A stretch of 64,000 nucleotides of DNA, from assembly GCF_963678635.1 (NCBI RefSeq), contig NC_087070.1, forward strand, positions 43,198,988 to 43,262,987, in the 5' to 3' direction. Numbering within the stretch: position 1 is the first letter of the stretch; each line of letters opens with the position of its first letter. Below are positions 36,601 through 45,230 of this stretch, piece by piece. The notes beneath the pieces are model-generated. The model saw only the letters and a program-made list of their open reading frames with translations, was not told the origin of the DNA and did no database searches. The stretch comes from Symsagittifera roscoffensis. Its lineage: Eukaryota; Xenacoelomorpha; Acoela; Convolutidae. Made by a program: the position numbers and the translations under genes.

Positions 36601-39600
36601 GTGGTCAGACTAGCCAAGAGCATAGGGGGTACCAGATTCTCTTTTTCTCCCCCTGTCAGCGTTGCACTATCTCCTTGCCCGCTCTCGCCTGAACGACCTG
36701 CGCTCGTTAAAGAGGTCACCACTGCGTTGGCTCTCGACTTCACCACTCTCGGGTTCATGGCTCGCCTTCCTGTCTTCCCTCTTAGTCGCTTCAGCCCCTT
36801 CCTGGCTCGTCTAACAGGTAATTTCTTTGCAACCTGCTGATCATCGGCACTGTCTTCTGTTACTGACTCGGTCAGAACATCCGACTCCATGGAGTTCACT
36901 ATTTTCTCCAGGACCTCACGCATGATGGGTTGGTTCAACCCCACCTTCATTATGGACTGCGTCCCATATCGCCTTATCACGTCCCATGATATTTCCATGA
37001 AATTCACTCGGCTCCAGGTTGTCCCTGCCTTGCCTTCTAGCTCACTCTGATATCTCTCCCATTCCTCTTCCGGCAACGTGCTCAGGAAGGATACCCTCAT
37101 TGATTCTTCGATTTTTCTCCTCCTTGGTGACTCATGGAGCAATCTCTGCGGATCCCTGCTTTGGCACTCTCTCGCCTGGCTTATTGGGTCTATCGGGGAT
37201 AAGTCGGCCGACGCCTCCTTTGTAGGGGACATGAAAAACGATGGCGTCATTAGCAATAGACTCCCCTCGACTTCCCCATCGTCGTCTTCACTAAACCGGT
37301 ATTCTAGCAAGTCTCTCTCTAACGCACCCAGATCCGTCTCACCCGGTTTTCCCGTCTTTCCCTCGGTATCGTTGTCGTCATGATCCATCAAATCATCATC
37401 ACCTGCATCAGGTTTCGGCCTGGGTCCTGAAGGTCCTTGTCGTGAGTCTATGCCCGAGTCCGGCCGAGCCGGGACGGTCATGTCTCCTGCATGATAAAAC
37501 AACTCATCATTCACCAGGAATTCTACAGACTCCTCGCCATGTGGTGCTAGGTCCTCTATCGTTATATATGAGCCCCCTCTGCTCTCCTTTGCCACTTCCA
37601 TCATCACTACCTTCACTTCTCCTGACCACTTCAGTCTTGATAAGTCATCCGTGGGAGAATACACTTCGTTCCACATTTCGGCCGAGACCTCTGGTCTCCT
37701 GGAAGGTAGTGCCTTGATCTTCTTCCTACTCCAAGCATCAGGAAATGAGAAGTCGAATGTGTGCGCGGCTGCCAAATTCCAGCCGATGAAGCGCGGCTCT
37801 ATCCCTTCACTCCACTTCAACATTCTCTTTTCTGCATCACGAGCTGCTCCGATGCGAGGGGCAATGATGGGAGATGTGACTCCCAACAACATCCTCCTTA
37901 TCGGTGGATATCGAGGGCATTGGTCCGGCAGCGGCCTGGACCCAGATAGCCACGCTTGCTGGTTCTCTTTGGCGTGTGCATAGGCCTCTGGTAAGAGTGG
38001 CACTCCCATAGCCGCTTCTGTATCCTTTACTACTGGTCTTAAGTTCCAAAGCTTCGGGTTGAACTGGATATGAGAAAGTTCCTCACGGCCCATTCGGCAT
38101 TTGAAGTGGTTGTTGAAATCCATCAACATCCAACCTGGCTCCGCTATTCTTCCGAACAGCCTATCGTCACTGGCCAGCCCTCTCAACTCACTCTGTTCTA
38201 CCCAGTTCAGTACGGAACAGTCCACGACTGAGACCAGGTTGACGTACAACACTGAATTCCTGTACGCCTTAACTTGTACATCCGGGAACGCAAAAGACAT
38301 CACCGGTCCATACACCACTGTGACGAATTCCCGCAGTCCGTGGACCAGAGCCAACGGATCAATCCGCATCATGACAGCTAAGTCCGTCAGTAAGGGCATG
38401 CCACAATACTGCTTACTCTCGCCCGCATTCGTCGCCACCTTATCTTCTCCCGTGACGCTTCTGTTCTGTTGTAAGAGGTATTGAAGCAGGAGAGTCCTCC
38501 AGTCTTTCATCTTCTTGAGCGAGGCGGTTTCCAACTGTGCATTGAACTCACGACTCGGTCCCTGTAGTTGTTCAGGGTAACGTAACAGCACAAGCAAATC
38601 ACTCAGTCGACCGTAGGTCATAGCAATCAGAGTCAGGAGTCCATCCAATCTCAAATCGGCTAACGCTTGGGTGAAGAGATTCGCCGGCCCCTTCACGAAA
38701 TTTTCGTGACCAAATGTCACGTACAAGGCTAATACCAGGCCAATCGATAACTTCCTGATGTCTCTGACAAAACTCGCAATCAAGTTCCGGGATGCCATAG
38801 GATAGCACGTCGATAGGAAGGATGGCGTCCATCCCACTCCCATTCCTCCCAAGATAGCATCCGATCGTTCGTACTGTGCCCTCGTGGCTAGCACGTCCGC
38901 TTGGAACTTGTCCAGTGACATCGTGTTTACGTCCTGCATTAGTTTCAACATCATGCCCCCAGTTAACTCCCGGGCATCAAACAGGTTTTTCAGGTACACG
39001 TGTATCTCCTTTATCACTGCCGGCGCATGCTCGAACGCGTCCTCACCCAAGGTGCACAGCCTTGGTGACAAGTACAACCATACGTTATTGTGCGGCTTCG
39101 TGCGCAAAGCCATTGCCATGAGATCTTCTTCCGCTGATGTCATGTTCTTCCTGACTACCCTGCCCTGCTCATTCTCGGCATGATCCATCTGTCTGAACCA
39201 GAGATCATCAGCCACCTGTTGTACTAGCAGATGACCGTCGTCCACCCCTGGTCTTAGTTTCAGCAATCTGGCAAAGTTGGACAGCTCCAACCCCAGAACT
39301 TCATCTAGCACCAACCGAGTTGTGCTACAATCTCTGAGCCCCTGTATGGCATTCGAAATGTCAGCCCAAACGGCGGGAAGCTCAGATCGGGACGGGTAGT
39401 AATTGTCCGGGCCCACTACTCTGTTTGGGGCAGGAATTATCACATTGAACCTTCCCTCTGCTATTGCTGTGACCATTGTATATACAAATTGGAGGGGTTC
39501 TGGTAATGCAGCGTACCCTGGTGACAATACAAAGATCACCTTCACCACATTCATGGTGAAGCGTTGTCTTGCTGCTGCCTCTACCTCAGCCATTGCCGAG

Positions 39601-41333
39601 AGCAGTGTCATTATCGCCTCCCCTATAACCTCGTTACTCGGGATCGACCCATCCGTCAGACGTGACAATAAGCCCCTGCTTTGCAGATGATCATTTGAGC
39701 CTGCAACCACTATTACCTGCGGCTCCATACTGACCACCCTTCGCACACTTATCATCATGCCGATTGCTTGTCCCCAGTCCAATTTAGGTGCCGTCAAGAA
39801 AATCACGTCGGGCCAAAAGAGGGAACGGGGCGTGTAGAGATAATCGGAACTTGCCACGATCAGATACTTCGCAGCTTTCATCTCTAAGGGATCGTAAGCA
39901 GCGAACAGGCCATCGCCTATTGGGGCCTTCAGTTTCCCATATCTCTGTTCATCTCCATCTACCATAGTCGTTCGGGGATAATCCCCTGAATACTCGCCAG
40001 GCGTCTGACCAGGTGGTTTAGCGAACTGCCTGTACATCTTATGATGCTTGTTATTGGGCTTGTTCTCTGTCTGAAACTTGCCCCTTGGAGCAGGTGGCGT
40101 CAATTCCCGGGCTCTCTGTCTGACGTCTGTAAGGGATCGTGTGTTCAAAGGTCCAAAGGTATTGTCCTGAGGCAACCCGTTCAAGTCTGCATGTCGGAGC
40201 GTAGTCGTAGAGCTGAACTGCTCCTGTTCTGCTAGCAGCCAATCCACGCCTGGTATCCGATACAATCGCGACACCGTGGGACTTTCTCCGCCAATCATTC
40301 TCATCGCGTCCTCCCGACACGTCAGGGTATTCATGTTCAGCTTCGTGGACATGTCCGTCTTATACTGTCCCCAATGACTAGGGTCTGATCGATTCCAAAG
40401 CAGCAGGCTGCCTGGTTCAACTCCTTCCGCAGGCACGGCGCTCGTAGACGATCCTGCTGCTGGAGCAGGGTTCGCCGTGGCGGGTGGATCATTCCTCCTA
40501 GACACGGTCTGGGAGTTATTTCTGTTTTGAACCACTGATCTGCCGAGTCGGCTTTCAAGCGGTTGTATTCTGGGAGGAGGAGCAGTCCCCAGCCTCTCTC
40601 TCACGTTTGAGCTAGGAGTGGTGGGTGCGGCTACAACCGTCTCCATTGCCAAGGGCCCTAGGCGGTTGACGAGGGACTCGGGCACGCTTGCCCTTATTCT
40701 GCTTCCTCCAGTCGTTGAACTGGTCCGAGCCAGAGAACTGGTCGCCCTCGACTCCTGCTCCATTTCTCTCAATTGCGTCTGAAATATATCATTCATCCAG
40801 TGTCTCCCTCGTTGGGTGTTGAAATGTATCCCATCTTTGGTAAGCGCAACATGATCAATCATGTGCAGCGTGTTTTCGATATCCAGGAGTCGCAACTCGC
40901 CAGGGTTGTTTCTCACCAGATTACGGATCATTTCATTCCACCGTGTCACGTTGCCGTTCATGAAATCTGCCACTGTGGTGCCCATCAGCGGGTTTTGTGG
41001 TATCGTGCACAGCACCACAAACCTGGGCCTGTACTTCTCCTTCAGTTCATTCAGGAGGCATACCAGCAGAGGCTCCCACTTGCACTCGGGGGTCACTGGG
41101 GCTCTCGAGACGTCATTAGTTCCTAGCATGATCACCAGCGTATCCAGGTGATCCTCGCTTTGGAATTCCATCATTTTGATGACCTGAGCCACTGAAGCTC
41201 CTCCAAAGGACAAGGTGGTTGTCTGACCATAGACGAAGATCTCATTCAGATCCCTCACCAAACTGTCTCCTATGATCAGTGGCGACTCCCTGGGGGAATC
41301 ACCTGGTCGCTCGTAGCGGGGTTCCAGCTCATG
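33618..41333 (-). CDS. Giant 3' ORF (~2570 codons) with N-terminal SGNH/GDSL-type hydrolase domain
   Basis: One uninterrupted frame opens after a TGA at 41334-41336 and ends at 33618. No ATG precedes the conserved start; the first usable start codon is TTG at 41261, downstream of the IIGDSL block. Counting from 41261, the SGNH elements are the Gly pair (20-21), LGTND (46-50) and DGIHFN (143-148), with the Ser of GDS just upstream. All four catalytic blocks are therefore present if translation enters from upstream, for example through the 41276-41836 frame. A second SGNH-like domain at ~460-630 has AGSNDHL but no clear GDS or DxxH. Next come an acidic stretch (~1270-1310), a basic NLS-like stretch (~1475-1510) and a long, mostly helical region with no recognised family. 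The gene sits where env or accessory genes lie. Known SGNH enzymes hydrolyse esters, lipids or acetyl groups; the role here is unknown. Confidence 0.85.
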   Translation of the reverse strand, partial: HELEPRYERPGDSPRESPLIIGDSLVRDLNEIFVYGQTTTLSFGGASVAQVIKMMEFQSEDHLDTLVIMLGTNDVSRAPVTPECKWEPLLVCLLNELKEKYRPRFVVLCTIPQNPLMGTTVADFMNGNVTRWNEMIRNLVRNNPGELRLLDIENTLHMIDHVALTKDGIHFNTQRGRHWMNDIFQTQLREMEQESRATSSLARTSSTTGGSRIRASVPESLVNRLGPLAMETVVAAPTTPSSNVRERLGTAPPPRIQPLESRLGRSVVQNRNNSQTVSRRNDPPATANPAPAAGSSTSAVPAEGVEPGSLLLWNRSDPSHWGQYKTDMSTKLNMNTLTCREDAMRMIGGESPTVSRLYRIPGVDWLLAEQEQFSSTTTLRHADLNGLPQDNTFGPLNTRSLTDVRQRARELTPPAPRGKFQTENKPNNKHHKMYRQFAKPPGQTPGEYSGDYPRTTMVDGDEQRYGKLKAPIGDGLFAAYDPLEMKAAKYLIVASSDYLYTPRSLFWPDVIFLTAPKLDWGQAIGMMISVRRVVSMEPQVIVVAGSNDHLQSRGLLSRLTDGSIPSNEVIGEAIMTLLSAMAEVEAAARQRFTMNVVKVIFVLSPGYAALPEPLQFVYTMVTAIAEGRFNVIIPAPNRVVGPDNYYPSRSELPAVWADISNAIQGLRDCSTTRLVLDEVLGLELSNFARLLKLRPGVDDGHLLVQQVADDLWFRQMDHAENEQGRVVRKNMTSAEEDLMAMALRTKPHNNVWLYLSPRLCTLGEDAFEHAPAVIKEIHVYLKNLFDARELTGGMMLKLMQDVNTMSLDKFQADVLATRAQYERSDAILGGMGVGWTPSFLSTCYPMASRNLIASFVRDIRKLSIGLVLALYVTFGHENFVKGPANLFTQALADLRLDGLLTLIAMTYGRLSDLLVLLRYPEQLQGPSREFNAQLETASLKKMKDWRTLLLQYLLQQNRSVTGEDKVATNAGESKQYCGMPLLTDLAVMMRIDPLALVHGLREFVTVVYGPVMSFAFPDVQVKAYRNSVLYVNLVSVVDCSVLNWVEQSELRGLASDDRLFGRIAEPGWMLMDFNNHFKCRMGREELSHIQFNPKLWNLRPVVKDTEAAMGVPLLPEAYAHAKENQQAWLSGSRPLPDQCPRYPPIRRMLLGVTSPIIAPRIGAARDAEKRMLKWSEGIEPRFIGWNLAAAHTFDFSFPDAWSRKKIKALPSRRPEVSAEMWNEVYSPTDDLSRLKWSGEVKVVMMEVAKESRGGSYITIEDLAPHGEESVEFLVNDELFYHAGDMTVPARPDSGIDSRQGPSGPRPKPDAGDDDLMDHDDNDTEGKTGKPGETDLGALERDLLEYRFSEDDDGEVEGSLLLMTPSFFMSPTKEASADLSPIDPISQARECQSRDPQRLLHESPRRRKIEESMRVSFLSTLPEEEWERYQSELEGKAGTTWSRVNFMEISWDVIRRYGTQSIMKVGLNQPIMREVLEKIVNSMESDVLTESVTEDSADDQQVAKKLPVRRARKGLKRLRGKTGRRAMNPRVVKSRANAVVTSLTSAGRSGESGQGDSATLTGGEKENLVPPMLLASLTTTAVRSKKTARTLADTKLEMEIISQCGSGGIEDYRPSRTNIAKLKLEGQLGVVEYSRVTVPESVHMGDPAGGYVEMLKARNSARGHLMAWSEKRAMQEHLKELTENSNLNRKEYGTVMSSEANEVGLEKLLEISWRAALQRYFDESMHAPATVAAYLAHPCVRTDLQVRLAWCLMGIKRAEYEASNDSKSREQELELMEALRALISKDDSAIAWAKRKDALCFVRFVVDRIPTPVLGECIKIIRQKGVDCERNFLRALLELYQDMPLTVPNKESNDMESYRKLEEVRRYSNKELKVSRELIEAVKGQKEFATLGKLKSFQYVSGIPGMAYNPFVNEEAREAYFDYEQVIVLDFWVERIKETGMLMVEQPKLGIILEERVVEPSVPELKGQVSFDCGSWDGPLKTSLVTMWELMKPSWCPHPNAGLIWDMTADIALDLDDDASLHDLAMIHHLLAMRLTKRKSNPSTELSEEGPSSNWLKQGTCLAQHSGMEGHVCNLGHCLVTLSEQHWQLARLYGRLSMSDKSGMELVADCHGVTDVNLITALGFCSMTSSIESLERLERAHELVTSLSVEVFPGALQTEQKIGGWREALENEMNLKDSEAYHKPTGSKYLVGSSSAPYCSSRYPTHMVVMDARTQQVLIDQLFSVPKCVRLARMSERSHDLLAKIFRAVPKRSEGELQDVVGEEFLRLSEGNVSEFQKQKASGALPTEFPTIEEKDDLHRILMEVEPLLGASGYRTQRNIVRTHGEYPCHCLAQTLWYPKRGNLILVWDVEELYSTGLPDQNQQVSIVVVSAMLAVRWLEANADTSEQETAVPTPEQLSNVKMSRELDLFRTTCKVLRIPKAIERIWSRQRLMPWFRAVMTSWMYERAKRHMSRNTEAYQSFQLDIGPGAYKRALLTHRNAVTTAVKRVAGAPCVTEDEKKEVLRADLERNVSLCLHNSFCRNREQKVNVDLLPCCKPRLLEQESWGTARNSMDMLEKVLEDSEDQDGEVME

Positions 41334-41836
41334 TCATTCAGGCAAGCTCGAGGATGCTCCGCAGCTACTTGCGTGAACTGGTGCCGTGTCATCAGATTCT
41401 TCCTGATATCTACCACGCGGGACTTCTGATAGGTTCTGCCATGCGCAATCCCCGAGGGCACCATCGTGTGGGGTGCGCGCTCCGAGCTATTAGATGACTG
41501 ATCACGACGCTGGGAAGGAATGATCCTACCCAATGTCCGTCCAGTGGTTCGGTTGATCTCCTCCATTGTCGCTCTGGCCACTTGGTTGAACGATTCTTGG
41601 AACTGAGGGGCGAGGTAAGTGTCAGAAGGGTCTGGTATCGTGAACCTTTGACTAGAAGCAGACAGTCGTGTCTGCTGAGGAGCCTCGGGCTCTCTCGATA
41701 CACACAAATCCAGAACCTCGGTCCCTCTCGATACACACAGCTCCTGAGCTGTTGTCCCGGGGCGTGTGTCGTTGGATCCCTCCGAGGATCTCATGCTCGC
41801 CAGAACTTCCGGTGACACTTGGCTCACCTTCGCCAT
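41276..41836 (-). CDS. ORF of 186 codons leading into the giant ORF
   Basis: Starts at an ATG placed immediately after the TAA of the upstream ORF (TAAATG) and ends at 41276. Polar, Ser/Thr/Arg-rich and probably disordered; no domain recognised. Its last 58 bases overlap the open frame of the giant ORF, which lies in the -1 frame. A single frame change in the overlap, which contains a C5 run (41292-41296), would connect the two. This may be a mutation, an assembly error or programmed frameshifting; the last would give the hydrolase domain a proper N-terminus. Confidence 0.6.
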   Translation of the reverse strand: MAKVSQVSPEVLASMRSSEGSNDTRPGTTAQELCVSRGTEVLDLCVSREPEAPQQTRLSASSQRFTIPDPSDTYLAPQFQESFNQVARATMEEINRTTGRTLGRIIPSQRRDQSSNSSERAPHTMVPSGIAHGRTYQKSRVVDIRKNLMTRHQFTQVAAEHPRACLNDMSWNPATSDQVIPPGSRH

Positions 41837-42322
41837 TTACAGGTCCTTCAGGTGCTTTATTTCATCCTCGTTGTAAGCCACCTGTAGATCTTCGTATTTC
41901 TTCTTCCATTCGTCTCTTTCTCGAGCTATTGCCCTATACTCCTGGAGTTTGGCACACAGCTCGCTCTGATCTTTCTCCTTCTTTTCCAGCGTCTCGATCG
42001 TCTCCGTCGTCTGGATCTCTATCTCATTCACCCTCATTTTCTTCAAAGGAGGAGCAGCCGTAGGAGAGTCGACCGAATGTGACGGGCCTGGCCCATCACG
42101 TTGTCTCTTCGCTCCGATGAGTGGCTGCGCCGGTTGGACTGGTAAGGGCATCTCACCTAGCCGGTGGTCCCTCTGCTCACCTAGTCCTGGCTCACGAGCC
42201 AGGTCGTGGCCAGACATTTCTCCACGCCTCCATCTCATCAGTCGGTTTCGGCTTCTCTCGGCGGTCCCGGACTCACCGAAGGCCAACATCAACACGACTT
42301 CCGTAGGGCGATTCCCTCGACC
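41837..42322 (-). CDS. Coiled-coil ORF (frame continues from a 51-codon ORF across a TAG)
   Basis: The frame is open from just after the TAG at 42323-42325 to the TAA at 41837. The first recognisable start codons are GTG/ATG near 42295-42289. The N-terminal half is Arg/Gly/Pro-rich. The C-terminal 60 residues are a strong coiled coil (LEKKEKDQSELCAKLQEYRA and continuing) with heptad Leu/Ile, preceded by a KKMR basic patch. Such coils commonly mediate oligomerisation; no homologue is assigned. Its stop abuts the next ATG. Confidence 0.55.
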   Translation of the reverse strand, partial: GRGNRPTEVVLMLAFGESGTAERSRNRLMRWRRGEMSGHDLAREPGLGEQRDHRLGEMPLPVQPAQPLIGAKRQRDGPGPSHSVDSPTAAPPLKKMRVNEIEIQTTETIETLEKKEKDQSELCAKLQEYRAIARERDEWKKKYEDLQVAYNEDEIKHLKDL

Positions 42323-42478
42323 CTATCGTCCTAGTGCATTAAGGAGCGCGACCACAAAAATCACCAACCCCGGGTCTTCTCTTGTGAAATCACAATCGAT
42401 CAGCCGCTGATAGATCTCGTCTAGAGTCGCTCCTAGACTCGCTGAGAGGAATTCCATGAGTTCGTTCGTGTCACCCAT
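42323..42478 (-). CDS. Short ORF (51 aa) upstream of the coiled-coil ORF, same frame
   Basis: ATG at 42478 begins a compact acidic helical segment (MGDTNELMEFLSASLGATLD and on), ending in a TAG at 42323-42325. The next ORF follows in the same frame without delay, so the pair may be one ~210-codon gene with a nonsense mutation or a leaky TAG stop. It is the first coding sequence after the pol-to-3'-module spacer. Confidence 0.5.
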   Translation of the reverse strand: MGDTNELMEFLSASLGATLDEIYQRLIDCDFTREDPGLVIFVVALLNALGR

Positions 42479-42996
42479 TTCTTATCGTGTTGATTCTTGC
42501 TGTCGTGTAGTGTCTTCTTGTGTCGTTTCGATTCAATGGATTCAATAAACAATCTTCGATCAATCAAGATCTAAAAAACAAGTCGCGACTTAGAACCATC
42601 ATTTTTGGATACAACATCATTCAATTCTTTAAAACTCTCCATTGAAATTCTTTTTTCAATTCTGATTTAAAAATTTAGCACCAAGGTGGATCGTCCACTT
42701 TTACCTTTGTCAGAGTAGCACGAATGTGCGCTGTCACCTTGATGACCTGGAGTGCCCCAGGTCTTTTATGACACAAACATAAAACATATCATAACAATAA
42801 TATAACATAAACACATAAACATCACACACCTACACTATCACATAAAAACATAATCCCTAATACTGTACCTAAAACCTAACCTAACCTAAAACTTGACTCT
42901 AATTCTTATCGACTAACTTAATAAAAACAACTTATCGCCGAGCGCAATTCTTAGCATATGCTCAGATAGTATTTTTTATGTAAGTAAACTTCTATG
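42479..42996 (-). promoter_or_regulatory. Spacer between pol and the 3' module
   Basis: About 520 AT-rich bases with no coding frame. A 7-bp stem (GACCTGG/CCAGGTC) at 42744-42763 is visible. Because it separates pol from a second coding module it is a likely place for a splice acceptor or internal promoter, but I cannot point to a specific site. Confidence 0.3.
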
Positions 42997-45192
42997 TCAC
43001 TCTGAAAATATCACATGTACAAGTGCGTACAACTCTCTCGGATGTAGCTTTCCCCTTTTAGGATCGTATACTGGCAACGAGAGAGAGGTCACTCCTCTCT
43101 CAACCAAAAAATCCCTAAGTCGAGTCAAGGCCCATACCAAGCTCTTTGGATCTACGTTTTGCCTATCAGTGGCCTTGGTAACCAGGAAACACAAATATTT
43201 CCCTGGTATCTGTGATGCAACAGGGGGCAGCGCTATCATCCCTCCCACACCAGGCCTCTGTTTCCACAAAAAAACCTCGATATTTTTATACTCTCTCTTG
43301 AAGTCAGCCGCTAGTGCTGTTTTGAAGCTTACGTCCGCGGTTATCGCTATGGCGCACGTGCGTTCCGTGAGTATGAAATCGCTGTCCGTTATGACGATAT
43401 TGTTCGAATAATGGTTCGGTAGATCGAAATATGATTCAAAGATTCGTCCAAAAGGTGGTTTTTTAGCATTCTCGCCCTCTGTCTCTAGTTCTCCGGTTTC
43501 TCTTGCCGATTTCAATTTTTCTATTATCAGATTTTCGGTGTGGGTGAGTCCTACCCCCACTCCTCGGACAAAAATATCCATCGGCGTCCCCGTCGATCGC
43601 CCAGAGTCTAGGAGATCGAGGTTGGATTGTGGAACACGTAGAGGACCATCTGGGGCGACCCAGTTGAACTCGGTATTGTCATGACTGATGTATTTGACGC
43701 CGTCTTTATCGACGTCCTGAATCGTCAGGATCGTCTCTTTTGGATCTGTCGGCAGATCATGGAGCCATTCGAGCACGCGCAAATTTGTTAGTTCCTGCTC
43801 ATGAGTCGGTTCCGCTTCTGGTTCAAACTCCACTTCCGGTTCTGATCGATCGTCGATCCAATCTTGATCCATATCGTTCACAAGGTCGATTTCTTCTAGC
43901 ATCGCCACTTCGTCCAGTCCCACCAGCGAGTCTATGACATCACTTACTACTATCCTGTCTACAACGAAGTCCTCGCCGTACGGATTGTATTTCTTCTGGT
44001 TTTTTCCTCTCTTGCTTTGGCGTGTTTCCATAGTGAGAGGAAAGTCAGGCTGTATTCCTTTGTCAATTTCGGTTTGTTCCGGGCAGTCCCAGTCTTCTTC
44101 GGCATAAGGTAGAGTTTCATCGTCCACCTCTACTCGCTCGGTCAACTCGAGATCCAGTGGTAGATCGCAATCGTCCACCACCTCATTCCCGTCGTTCTTG
44201 TCGCGAGTACCCCTTTCATTCACTTCACAAGCAGGATCCACTATCAAATAGTCTCCCTCTTGCATGTCCGCTGGGATGCACCAATTTCTGGGTTCGATAT
44301 TCTCGTAATGAGCTGCTCTTCCAGTGCTCAATCGATAAAAACGACCTCCTTGGTGCACCTCTGTTATCTGAAATGGACCACGCCATTTCTTTAATAACTT
44401 CTTGGTTCCTTTTGGTGGAACCACTTCCTGGAACACCCAGACGTAGTCGCCAACTGAGTAGGCCTTCGCATCAGCTGTCCTTTTGTCAAACCTCCTTTTT
44501 TGTCTAATCTGCGCCTGTTGCGTATTCCTCCTGCATAAGTCATTGAGGTCCTGCTGTCTTCTAATAATATCCCGCACGTACGTTTGCGGTGCTGTCCTCT
44601 TCCCCTCATATTCAGGGTAGAAAAACGTCAACGGGAGCGCTTTTTCATGACCCGTTAACATCATGTGCGGACTTATTCCCGTGGTGGAATGCTCCGTGCT
44701 GTTGTAAGCACCCATCACTTGCGGCAAGTGCTTGTCCCATTCATCCATGTAACGCGAGCAATAGACTCTCAGCATGGATACCAGTATGCAATTTTGCCTC
44801 TCGACTAGGCCATTCGTTTGCGGGTGATAAGTGGTCGAGTGGGCCTGCGCTACCTGCGACCTTTTCATCAACTCCTTCGTGAGATCGCTCACGATTGCTT
44901 TGCCATTGTCCGATTGGAACGTGATGGGGCAGCCATGCCTCGCTATCCACACATTTATCAAATGATCGCATGTTTCTTCCGCCGATGCTGTCATGCAGGG
45001 TGCTGCCTCCGCATACTTCGTAAAATGGTCGATCATTACCAGCACCTGATTATAGCCCGTTGCTGTCATACAGATTTTCTGATGATCAATTTGCACCACT
45101 TCGTTGAAACCTGTCGACTCTATTGACTGTAGGGGGAATCTCAGCTTCCTGGATCCTTCGCCTGCTGACATGACAGGCATGCTGCGATCCAC
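42997..45192 (-). CDS. pol: Integrase core, GPY/F-type C-terminus and macro-fold-like domain (731 codons)
   Basis: The integrase triad is complete and correctly spaced: D36 (QIDHQ), D95 (QSDNG) and E131 (TNGLVERQN), a DD35E pattern. After it come the basic C-terminal region with VGDYVWVF (~247-254) and KKWRGPF (268-274), as in gypsy integrases. Residues ~310-570 are an acidic, poorly conserved linker. Residues ~585-730 resemble the TARG1/OARD1 branch of macrodomains in order and spacing (AITADVSFKTALAADFK, YLCFLVTK, GVTSLSLPVYDP, REL..L...IF). The Gly-rich ADP-ribose loop and catalytic Asp expected in active enzymes are replaced (VYDPKRGKL). The given start is only the first start-like codon; the true protein continues from the upstream pol frames, which are displaced. 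Confidence 0.8.
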   Translation of the reverse strand: MDRSMPVMSAGEGSRKLRFPLQSIESTGFNEVVQIDHQKICMTATGYNQVLVMIDHFTKYAEAAPCMTASAEETCDHLINVWIARHGCPITFQSDNGKAIVSDLTKELMKRSQVAQAHSTTYHPQTNGLVERQNCILVSMLRVYCSRYMDEWDKHLPQVMGAYNSTEHSTTGISPHMMLTGHEKALPLTFFYPEYEGKRTAPQTYVRDIIRRQQDLNDLCRRNTQQAQIRQKRRFDKRTADAKAYSVGDYVWVFQEVVPPKGTKKLLKKWRGPFQITEVHQGGRFYRLSTGRAAHYENIEPRNWCIPADMQEGDYLIVDPACEVNERGTRDKNDGNEVVDDCDLPLDLELTERVEVDDETLPYAEEDWDCPEQTEIDKGIQPDFPLTMETRQSKRGKNQKKYNPYGEDFVVDRIVVSDVIDSLVGLDEVAMLEEIDLVNDMDQDWIDDRSEPEVEFEPEAEPTHEQELTNLRVLEWLHDLPTDPKETILTIQDVDKDGVKYISHDNTEFNWVAPDGPLRVPQSNLDLLDSGRSTGTPMDIFVRGVGVGLTHTENLIIEKLKSARETGELETEGENAKKPPFGRIFESYFDLPNHYSNNIVITDSDFILTERTCAIAITADVSFKTALAADFKREYKNIEVFLWKQRPGVGGMIALPPVASQIPGKYLCFLVTKATDRQNVDPKSLVWALTRLRDFLVERGVTSLSLPVYDPKRGKLHPRELYALVHVIFSE

Positions 45193-45230
45193 TTCTCACA
45201 AGCCTTCTTCAATCCCGGCCATTCGAATCA
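45141..45230 (-). pseudogene. pol: Integrase zinc-binding remainder behind an in-frame TGA
   Basis: Directly after the TGA at 45228-45230 the same frame continues with FEWPGLKKACEKWIAACLSC, carrying the CxxC half of the HHCC integrase zinc finger. It closes at a TGA at 45141-45143. The integrase core then runs in a different frame. There are thus one nonsense codon and one frame displacement within about 90 bases. Confidence 0.75.
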
